Shown here piece by piece: positions 1 to 9,211 of a stretch of 64,000 nt of DNA. Location: NCBI GenBank assembly GCA_021018815.1, contig JAITYX010000033.1, forward strand, positions 2,555,501-2,619,500. The letters run 5' to 3'. A program made the translations under genes and the position numbers. Position 1 is the first letter of the stretch, and each line of letters starts with the position of its first letter. The notes under the pieces are model-generated. The model did not search any database. It was given only the letters and a program-made list of their open reading frames with translations, and was not told the DNA's origin. The DNA comes from Talinum fruticosum. Taxonomy: Eukaryota > Streptophyta > Magnoliopsida > Caryophyllales > Talinaceae.

Positions 1-590
1 GATTAGTCTAAATAAACCGTTTAATGACTAATTATCTTTAATCTATAAATCTAGAATATTTTAAGTCTAATACTTAATATGTTTATATTTTGAATATGTC
101 AAAACTCACATACAAGATGATCAATGTTAATAGGCACATGAGTTTCTAAGATAAAATATAATTTCGCATGATTAAACAAATAATAGTGTAAGTTTCTAGG
201 TTAAAGCATGATCAAGATAATTCAATCCTAGATAAAGTCTTGATGTTTGCCATTAAAAAATTAACATGAAACATGTAAAAGAACTAAGGCAAACACGATG
301 TCCGAGTTAGATTGAGGAGGTAAGTTTTCCATAACTCAGTGGGTTAGTCCGACTCGGTTTGACATGACTAACTCGGTTTATACTTTTTGAGTCTCAAACT
401 TAGTTAGACATACTTAATATACTTCAATCTTGGTTCAATCATGAACAAGTCATACTGAAATGATGAATTATAAAGCATATGACTAGTTAAATGAATTTCT
501 TTTAGGATGTTTCTTATTTTAACATAAATTTAGATGAATGCATGAAATCAAAAAACATTAAGGATTCAATTAGTTATACCCGAGTCTTCA
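1..590 (-). repeat. Partial 3' LTR of old Sirevirus-like element S0
   Basis: The stretch ends at 590 in cgagtcttca, the same terminus seen at the ends of the S-family LTRs at 20214 and 40219. It is followed at once by a pyrimidine tract (the complement of a polypurine tract) and a tgatgaaagacattc block, as in those copies. The other end lies outside the window. The body is AT-rich and strongly diverged from the younger S LTRs. I see no gene in it. Orientation is minus, so this is the downstream LTR of an element whose gag lies to the right. Confidence 0.6.
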
Positions 591-960
591 TGGTCCCCTT
601 TTTGATGAAAGACATTCAACTAAATAATGACTCAAAGAAGTTCATCGAAATACCAAGAATAATTAAGCTCCCCTAAATAGGTAAAACAATTAAATTATTC
701 TTTTAATTATTCTCTCCCCTAAACCATTGAACTCCCCATAAGTTTAGTATTTACATTATTTTCTTCCCTTAATCAAATGAATTCCCTTATTCTCTCCCCT
801 AATGCATTTCATCAAAAATATCCAAGGAGAGAATAGAATGTTGGACAAACAAATTTGAGATTAAGGAATAAGGAGTGAGAAATAGTGGACAAATGATACC
901 ACTTACAAATTGTAAAGTTAAACATGAATAATATCAGTCATACCAATTGAATATAATCAT
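591..960 (-). other. 3' untranslated region of S0 with repeated polypurine tracts
   Basis: On the plus strand this region shows a series of short pyrimidine tracts: near 594-604, 668-673, 711-720, 731-737 and 791-800, two of them identical (tctctcccct). On the element's sense strand these read as aggggaga-type polypurine tracts. Several PPT-like tracts upstream of the 3' LTR are a known Sirevirus trait. No ORF was recognised. Confidence 0.55.
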
Positions 961-1637
961 AAGTAAGGTCAGTCATACCTTAGTTGATGTCAGAAATGAT
1001 ATTATCAAGGACTGACTAGACTTTTACCTAAGTGCTTTCCCGGATCTTTGGCTTACCAAGTTAAAATTCTAAGCATTCTATAAGGGTCCGACCTGAGTCT
1101 TCCTTTGCTTTGTAGTGTACGTGCGGAAAGAATACAAACTAGTCCTTCCCGCGTCCTCTAACGAATTCCAGTAACTATTCTTACCGAGGTAAACTTCGGA
1201 GGAAGGGCACTCTTGGGAACCCATATTTGAATAATTATGGGAAGGGTCTGATTTTGAGTGTTTCTTTTGGAAAATTGAATCTCGAATTTTTAAAATATTT
1301 TTATTTTATAAAAATTTTGAGGAAACTTCTTTTGATAAATCATTTTGAGCTCAGTTCTCTTTATCACTGTCTAAGTTAAACTGGACTGAGATTTTCCGAA
1401 AAAGAGTCTTTTAGAATCCTTTTTAAAAGACCTCTATAGGAGTAATCCTCCTTTTTAGAATTAAAACCCAAACGTTCTTTTTAAAAAAGACATACTGAGT
1501 CCCTAGAAGGAAATCAAGGTTTCTCCGACCTTGAGTAAGTTTAAAATCAAATTTTGTGACTCATCCAGACTCTTTCTTTAAAAGCACACTCTCATATTTG
1601 AGGAACTCAAACTCAGCCTCATTACCCGGTAAGCTGG
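961..1637 (-). pseudogene. S0 gag, C-terminal and gag-pol linker part, decayed
   Basis: No open frame survives, but order and wording match the gag/protease linker of S1 at about 57.2-57.75 kb. Shared landmarks are a 'ccctctaacgaa...cc' block, 'ggaacccatatttga' against 'ggaacccagatttga', and 'cgaccttgagtaa'. The last shared block is cagcctcatta near 1616, after which family-A LTR A1 starts at 1638. The N-terminal gag half resumes at about 33158 on the same strand. S0 has no sign of integrase, RT or RNase H between its 3' UTR and gag, so it appears to be a gag-only derivative. The assignment rests on nucleotide similarity, not on a readable protein. Confidence 0.55.
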
Positions 1638-3325
1638 TGTAGGAACCACGACCCGTCCCCTGTAAGGGAACTAGCTTAGAACCGAGCTTCCCTATGAATT
1701 TCAGGTCTATCTTTTGAAGATTCTTTTTTAAGACGATTTTCGAAAGTTTATTAGAAATGGGGATGCACCTCTTATTGAGATTTTTAATTTTTTAATTTAA
1801 TCCGGAATAGTTTAAGTAAAGGGTGATTGGAGATTTTATTAATCATTTATTTTAGAAATTAATTTTAGAAGGTCTCGGATCGTTATTTCATAATTTAGAA
1901 AAATAGAAATGCCGAGATGCTATTAAAGAGAAATAAAATAGGAAAATGGGAGTCGCCAGTAAGTTTTAGGAATAAAAACTAACAAAAATAAAAGAATACT
2001 CTTCCAATCTTAGTACGAGAAAACTAAGCTTGAAAGAGTTTTATAATTGACTCCATTGGTAGAGAACCGAGAATCTAGTGTTTTGGGGCGAAGGTACGAA
2101 ATGTACGGGTAAGCCCTTCTATTCCGCCTCGTCAACGAGACAACCTTGACTAATTTGAATTATGATTTAAAGAAATGTGTTAAAACAACCAAGCATACAG
2201 CATGAAAATTGCAGAAATTGAACCAACCAAGGCATATTAGGAAAGTGATAAAGAAAGTGAGAAATTACAAGTTATAGCGGGTGGGGACGCATTAAAAGTG
2301 ATTACATCTTTATTCACAATACGTAAAGCGATAAATATAATAAATAAAAATAAACTGTAAAGGATTAAAGCGGATCTACGCCCTCAAGTTATCCCACCCG
2401 CTTATCTTGAACTATCCGGAAGCGTGGCGGTGGATGAACAAAACTAAAGAAGGCTTTTTGTGGAATTTGTGGTAGTAGAGTAGTGTAGGAGAATGATGAG
2501 ATGCTTGTTGGAGTAATGATTAGCTGAAAATAAGCCAAGAGATCGGAATACTAATTCAGCATTCAATAACTCTTATCCTAATTTCAGCAGCATGTAGCTA
2601 GGTTAATGACCTATGCCAAAGCGAAAGGTTAGGCCCTCTATTTATAGAGGAAAGCTAGGTCACAAAATGACCAAAAAGCAATGCAAACCGCAACTAAAAA
2701 TTGACTAAACCGGGCTGTATTTCCTGGAAAGGATAAAGGGAAAATAAGATAATATCCTCTTGAACCAGGAATCCCGTACGGGGCATTGAGAAGACTAGCG
2801 CCAACAAGCAATGACGTCGCGTGGAAGTTCTTAGGGTTTAGTGATTCGGATGACCTTTGGGAACAAAACACGACGTTTTGGTAAGTTGAGCCTAACAATG
2901 CAGCGTCATTCACAAACGGTGTTGTATGAACGTCGCTCGCTGAGTAAAAATGCTACTTTTTTTCCCAAAATGGAGGTAACCTAAGCACCGGTCAAGCATA
3001 TTTCCATTTTTGGAAATTCTATTTTTGGAATGTTTTTATTTTTATAGGTTTTTATTTTTAGAAGGTTTATTTGTTGTGCGAGTTTGGGCTTCCTAGTTGG
3101 GAGCCCATCCGAGGCTTGGTTCGGCCGAAAGAAAATGGGTTTGTGGGCCGGCCCAAAGCAAAGAAGGTTGATTTGTGGTGCTAAGGAGTTCTTTGTGGTT
3201 TATAGGCTATCGTCACGCTTATCGGACTCCGATCATGATCCGAACCTACAAACAAGATTGAGATTTCATCACTAGGCTAACAAATAAATAATAAGAGAAG
3301 GGATGACACTTTTTAGGTGTCTATA
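1638..3325 (-). repeat. 3' LTR of A1
   Basis: The plus-strand left end is tgtaggaacc and the right end ggtgtctata; on the sense strand the LTR starts TATAGACACC (from TGTAGACACC) and ends GGTTCCTACA. It is paired with the LTR at 7549-9196; long shared blocks include the 'aatggggatgcacctcttat' region. A TATA-like ctctatttatagagg (sense ctataaat) lies near 2637-2651. It holds no gene; the short frames inside it are incidental. Confidence 0.75.
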
Positions 3326-3345
3326 GTTAGCCCCCACTTTGACCG
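3326..3345 (-). other. Polypurine tract of A1
   Basis: On the sense strand this reads gtcaaagtgggggctaac and lies directly before the LTR start. The same tract with one G-to-A change (aaagtgagggctaac) precedes the plus-strand A LTR at 29680. Polypurine tracts prime plus-strand DNA synthesis in LTR elements. Confidence 0.75.
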
Positions 3346-3479
3346 AGTCCGAAAGACGAAGGTCAAAGTAAACACTAAAGAATACTTACCTATTGCTTTG
3401 GATACCCATTGAATCAATGTGTCCGGAATTAATTATCTTTTGTCTTGAACGCTAATAGAGGGGTCCGTACTTGACTAAT

Positions 3480-4413
3480 GGAGTCTAAAGTCCGGGTGGC
3501 TGATGCCTAAACTTGACCATGTAGTTAATCGAAGCTTGGCAAGGGAGCTTGAACTTGACTCGGGAAGTAAAATTTGAAGCCCAATAGGGTGCCCGAACTT
3601 CACCATTTCTTATTTCTAAAGCTCGGCGGAGTATCCTAAGCTTGGCTTGATCAATGTCCTGAAGCTCGGACGAGAGGCCTAAACTTGATCTGTTTCTTGG
3701 TCTAAAGCTTGGCTTCAAATTTTTGTACTAACAATTTTGTTAGTCGATAATTCAAAGTAAATAGTTTCAAGTGTTACTTGAAAATGATCCGTAGCTAGAA
3801 CATGTTTCAAATGTTATTCCTTGACTTAGCCATGGGGAGGTCCCGAAGTCCGCGCATGGTGTCCGAACCTTGATACCTATTGAGCTCGAAGGTCTATATA
3901 GGGATGTCTCGAACCTTGACGGTGGTTGGGCTCGAAGCCCGACAAAGGGATGTCTCGAACCTTGATCGCTATTGGCCCTTAAGCTCGACAAGGGTGTGTA
4001 CCTTAATCGCTGCGGGGTGTGAGATTCGACGGGAGTATCTAAACATAGACCACTGGTGGACCTATAGCTCGACAGGGGATGTCTAAACCTTGCTCGCTCC
4101 CGGGTGCCGAGACTCGACGAGGGTGTCCGAACCTTGACCACCGTTGGATCTCGAAACTCGACGGGGTTGTTTAAACCTTGACTCGCTGTTGGGCTCGAAG
4201 CTCGACGGGATGTCCGAACCATTACCGATGTTGGGTTTGAGACTCAACTTGAGTGTGTCTCGAACCTTAACCGTTCCTGGGTCCGAGACTCAACCGGGGT
4301 GTCCGAACCTTGACCGTTGTTGGGCTGAAGCTCGATGTAGTGTCCGAACCTTCACCACTCTTAGGTCCGAGACTCGACCGGGCGCCCGAACCTTGACTCG
4401 CTGTTAGGTCGAA
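3480..4413. repeat. Minisatellite of about 41-47 bp units in the A1 3' UTR
   Basis: From about 3859 to 4413 there are roughly 13 head-to-tail units of the form gtgtccgaaccttgac...gttgggctcgaagctcgacggg, 41-47 bp each. Units alternate between 'gggctcgaagctcgac' and 'ggtccgagactcgac' variants. A looser version of the same unit runs from 3480 to 3720. The array lies between gag and the polypurine tract. Long frames through it on both strands (for example 3767-4222 minus) are by-products of repetition. Tat/Ogre elements are known to have hypervariable 3' UTRs with tandem repeats that can seed satellites. Confidence 0.85.
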
Positions 4414-5249
4414 GCTTAACTTTTATCTACTTCCTTTGGCATAGGGACGGATGAACTTGACTTACTTTTGAAGTTTAATGAGGTTATGAGCCCCTTTCTA
4501 AGTTTGAGCTTTTAGTTTGTGTACTAATATCACCTTTGTTTGTATTCTTAGAGTTGTATGACCTTTTCAATCATGAGCCCCCATGTTCTTCTTGGGTGCT
4601 TGTGTCTAGCTCTTCTCAAATTTTGGAGAGTTAGTGAGCTTCGATATTCTTTGTTGAATTTCTTTGAAGGTGGAAATGCTTGGTGACCTTCTTGATGCTA
4701 ACTTGATGGATGATGCTTGATTGAATAATTCCTTGGAGGGTGCTTTGTTATTAATATTTGTATTTTAAAAAGTTTTGACTCATGCAAAGGAGATGGATGT
4801 AAGACTCTTTCTAAGAATAAATGCATTCTTTTATCAAGATGATGAAAAAAGCTTAGAAAAGACAAAGAAAAAGATTTCACTTTAGCCCCCACTCCTTAAA
4901 GTAGAGCCTAAAGAAAAGTAGGCCACTTGAACTACGATGTACTCGCTACTAGCGGTTTAGTGCCTGGATCGAATTGCATGCTTCCCGATGATTCGATGCC
5001 TTTTCCGATTGATTTCTACTCCTCCGAAAATGGACAAATGACTTTGGTTTAGAAATTGGAAATGGAAATTGGAAACAAGATTAGGATTAGGGTCGGTCCT
5101 TGTGGGCTTCCTATGTATCCCCTATAGTGGAAACAAGGCCTTCATAGTTTAAAAGGAATACTGATTTATGTTGTTTTGTTTTGGAAAATAGGAAAAGCAA
5201 GTAGACATAGAATGGATTTGAAAAAGGGAAATACACACTTTATTGGCAT
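4414..5249 (-). other. A1 3' UTR, non-coding, with extra PPT-like motifs
   Basis: No gene is recognised in these 836 bases. On the sense strand there are additional G-rich tracts resembling the real polypurine tract: aaggagtgggggctaaagtg (4880-4899 region), acatgggggctcatgattg (about 4570-4590) and a weaker aaaggggctcat near 4485. They may be relics of internal duplications or secondary plus-strand priming sites. Confidence 0.5.
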
Positions 5250-6075
5250 CCTTGATGAGTGACGGGCTCATTGCTTGGATGATCTTCTAGCTGGTTGGAG
5301 CTTTTATGGATGCTTGCTCCTCATCTAGAAGCATGCCAAGCATCTCGAAGTGTTTTGAAGTCTATGATAGGCAAGAACTTTAAGTGCCGATGATAGGCAG
5401 GTTTCTTGTTTTTTATGATTAATCTAACCTAATCATTTCATAAGGTCGATCATTCATGTGGGCGGCCTCCGCCCTCCAGCCGAGTGAGGAAGTCGATAAA
5501 GCTTTCATTTTCTCCTTTCTTGATCAACACTAAGTCTCGAAGGGTGACTGGTAGATCAATATTGTAGGAGTATTGGTGTAAGAACTTCCTGTAAAGATTT
5601 TCCCGGTTTATGATCTTTCGTGGGTCAATAGCATTGTACCACTTCATGACGTCTTTGTCAAACATCCATGTGAAGATGACATGGTATGTGTCCTCCAAGT
5701 ACATTCTTTAGACCTATTGCCCTATAAAGTTCCTCAAGTGGTGGTGAGGGTTTTCGGTTCCGTGGAACTTGATGTGAGGCATGGTGAATTTTGGGGGCAA
5801 TTTTATTTTAGGATTTGAAGTGAATCCTCGAGCCAGGTAATAGTCGTTAAACATCGAGCACTCCCGTAACATCTTCCGTATCCAATCTATTATGGATCGG
5901 ACTAAGGCTTGTACTCGAGGTTCAGGTCTTCTTCTTTTCATTTCTTCTTTAGTTCTTTGAGTATGAGGTCAAGGGTTTTGGATATTGACTCAATCTTTTT
6001 GTCTTGGGCCTCAATCTTAGCTTCTATCTTTACGATAGACTCCTTGAACAAGGTCATGATGGGTTTGTTGACCAT
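5250..6075 (-). pseudogene. A1 gag, Tat/Ogre type, truncated
   Basis: Capsid-type polyprotein of a Ty3/Gypsy Tat/Ogre-like element. The likely start is the Met at 6075, followed by a coiled-coil-like charged stretch (IEAKIEAQDKKIESISK) that hits a stop at about 5937. The frame then continues through LPPKFTMPHIKFHGTENP and a stop after FIGQ. A further segment, 5450-5704, carries DVMKWYNAID and LYRKFLHQYSYNIDLPVTL, the retrotransposon-gag core. Shifted frames down to about 5250 still resemble the A2 gag (FLPIIDFKTLRDAW). The zinc-knuckle-like end seen in A2 and A3 (CKYHRxxGHDT) is missing and no pol follows. Related copies lie at 13160-14340 (plus) and 36810-37985 (minus). At least three disablements are visible. 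Confidence 0.8.
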
Positions 6076-6439
6076 TTTTGGAGGAGGGTTGCGCTTTGTC
6101 CATGGGCGACACACTAGTGTTATCGGTTAAGGTGTTGGACGTACTGGTGTGGTATGTGCTGGTGTGGGACTTGTCGGTGTTGACCGTATCGATGTTGAAG
6201 TAGGATTCTTATTTACTAGCCTCTTCGTGCTAGGATTCCCAATTTGAGTATGATTCCCTATCATGTGTCCCAACAAGAGTAAATACTCAAGATTGACTTG
6301 TGAAAATTTTTTAAGGGAGATTGGGTTTAAGTGCTTGACCCGAGGAATGACTAATCCTAAGAGAAAAGAAAATGATATGCTCTTTTATTTGGATGCACAT
6401 AAAGGAATACAAATTGATCAAATTGAATTACAATGATGC
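6076..6439 (-). other. A1 leader between tandem repeats and gag
   Basis: Non-coding. It includes short gtgttgg/gtgctgg near-repeats at 6130-6190 and the block tttatttggatgcacataaagga (about 6383-6405), also found at 12745 (reverse) and 38310. This shows that the leader is conserved between A elements. No gene seen. Confidence 0.5.
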
Positions 6440-6945
6440 AAATAGAATCCCTTATATTGGGATGAATTTGATTTGGCTAAGTGCAAACAAAGATTCTCCT
6501 AATTTGAGATGAATTTTAAATTGGCTAATGCAAACAAAAGACTCACCGATTTGAGATGAACTTTAAATGAACTAAATGCAAATATAAGACTCTTCTAATT
6601 AGAGATGAATTTTAATTAGGTTAAATGCAAATAAAAGACTCCCTATTTTGAGATAAATTTAAAATTTATTTAATGCAAACCTGGACTCATTTATTTGAGA
6701 TGAATTTAAAATTTGGCTAATGAAAAAATGGACTCACCTATTTTGAGATGAATATAAAATTTGGCTAATGCAAAATGAACTCACCTATTTGAGATGAATT
6801 TAAAATTTGGTTAAACGCAAAAATAAAATGAATGGACTCACCTATTTTGAGATGAATTTAAAATTTGGCAAAACGCAAAAATAAAATGAATGGACTCATC
6901 TATTTTGAGATAAATTTAAAATTTGGCTAATACAAAAATGGACCG
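6440..6945. repeat. Tandem repeat array in the A1 leader
   Basis: About ten units of 45-70 bp built on 'gactcacctattttgag' + 'atgaatttaaaatttggcta' + 'atgcaaa...'. Later units carry an extra aaaataaaatgaatgg. Early units (6440-6640) read ctcctaatttgagatgaat, which matches the four-unit array in the A3 leader at 38385-38545. The array sits between the primer site and gag and has no open reading frame. Confidence 0.85.
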
Positions 6946-7528
6946 ACTCAACAAGGAGAGAAAAATTTGGACTTTTGGCTAAAATGCACACATTGGACCG
7001 ACTCAAGAAGGTTCTTTGTTTTATTTTATTTTTGTATCCATGTAAAGATTATTTAGCATACCTAACCTAAATTGTTAAGGATTCACAAAAAGAGGAGTAA
7101 ACAACAAAAGCAACCACATTCATTCAATCATGCAAATGAAGAGAGACAGACCACCTAAACAACCAAGGATCTATGTTCTAAAGAGGGATAAATCTAGGTA
7201 GGATACATGGTGTCTCATAGTCCAAGAATTTAGTCCTCCAGGGGGTGCAACATAGGACAAGCATGAATTCTGGGTGCCTCTTGGTAAACCAAAAAGAGTG
7301 TGCTATGAAAGAACATGTACCACCTCCCGACAATCAAGCCTAGTTGGGCTTGTCTGGGCTAGCAATTCGAACCTCGTCCAAAAGATGTTTTTAAGGATAA
7401 AGTTGAATGGTCAAAATTAAAAGCAACTATGTTCGAGGCTGCCTAAATGTAAGATGCCTAATGCAAAACACATTAACAAAACTCACAATTTAAATTTTCA
7501 AGTCTCGCGCTTTGAATAAATGAAACTA
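6946..7528 (-). other. A1 leader adjacent to the primer site
   Basis: No gene seen. It aligns by eye with 60840-61275, the corresponding leader of A3: both contain gacttttggctaaaa, the 'gatacatggtg..catagtcc' block and 'aaattaaaagcaact'. This supports A1 and A3 being the same family in the same orientation. Confidence 0.6.
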
Positions 7529-7546
7529 TCCCCACCGAGTTGCCAC
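7529..7546 (-). other. Primer-binding site of A1
   Basis: On the sense strand, just after the 5' LTR end (tggttcctacg), the sequence is TGGCAACTCGGTGGGGAT. It resembles the TGGCGACTC...GGGGA primer site common in plant Tat-like elements. The middle looks altered (ctcgg where related elements usually have ctctgct), in line with the CTG changes described under findings. Confidence 0.55.
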
Positions 7547-7548
7547 TC

Positions 7549-9196
7549 GTAGGAACCAAGGCTCGTCCCACCCCCTCGCCCGCGTGTAAGGGAAATAGCT
7601 TGGGATCTAGGTTCCCCACGAACGTTGGGTTTCTTTTTCAGAGATTCTTTTTGAAGATGATTTTTGAAAGTTTATTACAAATGGGGATGCACCTCTTATT
7701 GAGATTTCCAATTTTTGTAATTTAATTTGCAATAGCTTTAAGCAAAGGGTGATTGACGATTTTATTAATCATTTATTTTAGAAATTAATTTTATAAGGTC
7801 TCGGGATATTTCATAATTTAGGAAAATAGAAATGCCGAGATGCGATTAAAGAGAATTTAAATAGGAAAAGGGAAGTTGACAATCGGCTTTAGGGATAAAA
7901 ACTAACCAAAATATAACGACTACTCTTCCAATCTTAGTATGGGAAAACTAATCTTGAAAGAGGTTTAAAAATGACTCCATCGGTCTAGAACCGAGAATCT
8001 AGTGCTCGGGGCGAAGGTACGAAGTGTAGGGATAAACGCTTTCATTACGCTTGCCAGCAGACAACCTTTACTTATTCAAATTGTGAGTTAAAGAAATGTG
8101 TTAAAACATCCAAACATACAACATGAAAAGTGCAGAAATTGAATCAGCCAAGGCATATTAGGAAAGCGATAAACAAAGTAGTAAAGAAAGTGAAAATGAA
8201 AATGAGAAATTAAAAGTTACAACAGGTGGGGAGGAATTAAAAGCGATTACATCTTTCTTCACAATATAGAAAGAGATAAAACATAATAAATAAAAATAAA
8301 CCGTAAAGGATTAAAAGCGGATCTGCGTGCTCAGGTTGTCCCACTTGCTGATCTTGAATCACGAACGGATCTAGAAGTGTGATGGTGAATGAATAAAAGC
8401 GAAGAAGGCTTTTATGGAATTTGTGGTAGTATAGTAGTGTACGAAAATGATGAGATGCTTGTTGGAGTAATGATTAGCTGAAAATGAGCCAAGAGATCAC
8501 AATACGATATAGCATTCAATAACTCTTAGCCTAATTTCAGCAGCATGTAGCTAGGTTAATGACCTCTCGCCAAAGTGAAGGGTTAGGCCCTCGATTTATA
8601 GAGAAATGCCAGGCCACAAAATGACCTAAAAGCAATGCAATCAAGCAACCGGAAATTGATCGAACCGGGCTAGATTTCCGGGGAGGATAAAGGGAAAATT
8701 GTATAATATTCTCTTGAATCGCAATCCCGTGGAGGGCGCCGGATAAGCAATGATGTCACGTGGAAGTTCATCGGGTTCCGTGCTTCATATGAACTTTGGG
8801 AACAAAACACAATGTTTTCGCAAGTTGACTCTAGAAACACAGCACGACAGCCATAAACGGTGTCTTACGGACGTCTCGGGTTCCGTGCCTCGATTGGTCG
8901 CCGAGTGAACAGCTCAAACGTTGCGGTTTTGTCCAAGATAGAGGTGACCGGTGCCGGACATGCAGCTTTCCATTTTTGAAACTTTCTATTTTTGAAAAAT
9001 TTCAAATTTTGGTAGGTTTCTATTTTTGGGAGCCCGACTTGGGCATGGTTCGACGGAAAGAAAATGGGTTTGCGGGTCGGCCCAAAGCAAAGAAGGTTGA
9101 TTTTGTGGTCCGAATTTGAAAATAGGACTAGAATTTCATCACCGGGCTAACAAAATAAATAACAAGAGAAGGGATGACAGCTTTTAGGTGTCTACA
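7549..9196 (-). repeat. 5' LTR of A1
   Basis: On the sense strand it starts at 9196 with TGTAGACACCTAAAAGCTGTC and ends near 7549 in tggttcctacg. It pairs with 1638-3325. A TATA-like ctataaat (8593-8601, minus) suggests the promoter position. It holds no gene. Confidence 0.75.
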
Positions 9197-9211
9197 GTCG
9201 ACACCTAAAAA
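9181..9211. other. Palindromic head-to-head LTR junction (A1/A2)
   Basis: Sequence cttttaggtgtc-tacagt-cgacacctaaaaag. The two arms are the first bases of a minus-strand A LTR and of a plus-strand A LTR placed start-to-start. The dyad is almost perfect over 12 bp per arm, and the flanking LTRs extend the inverted repeat, diverged, over more than 1 kb. Confidence 0.8.

Larger units (their letters stand above)
1638..9196 (-). mobile_element. A1: non-autonomous Tat/Ogre-like Gypsy element (LTR-gag-LTR)
   Basis: Two LTRs in the same minus orientation (1638-3325 and 7549-9196) enclose a primer site, a leader with tandem repeats, a partial gag, a 3' UTR with a minisatellite and a polypurine tract. 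The total is about 7.6 kb. There is no protease, RT, RNase H or integrase, so the element would have depended on a partner, like plant LTR elements that carry only gag. The left flank ends in gctgg. The expected duplicate is not beside 9196 but a near match (gccgg) lies at about 33158, because a second A element abuts the right end. The two LTRs look roughly 88-90% alike by eye, which suggests an old insertion. Confidence 0.75.

Noticed and set aside
3767..4222. 151-codon minus-strand frame
   Set aside because: Produced by the minisatellite; it changes frame between units and has no domain.
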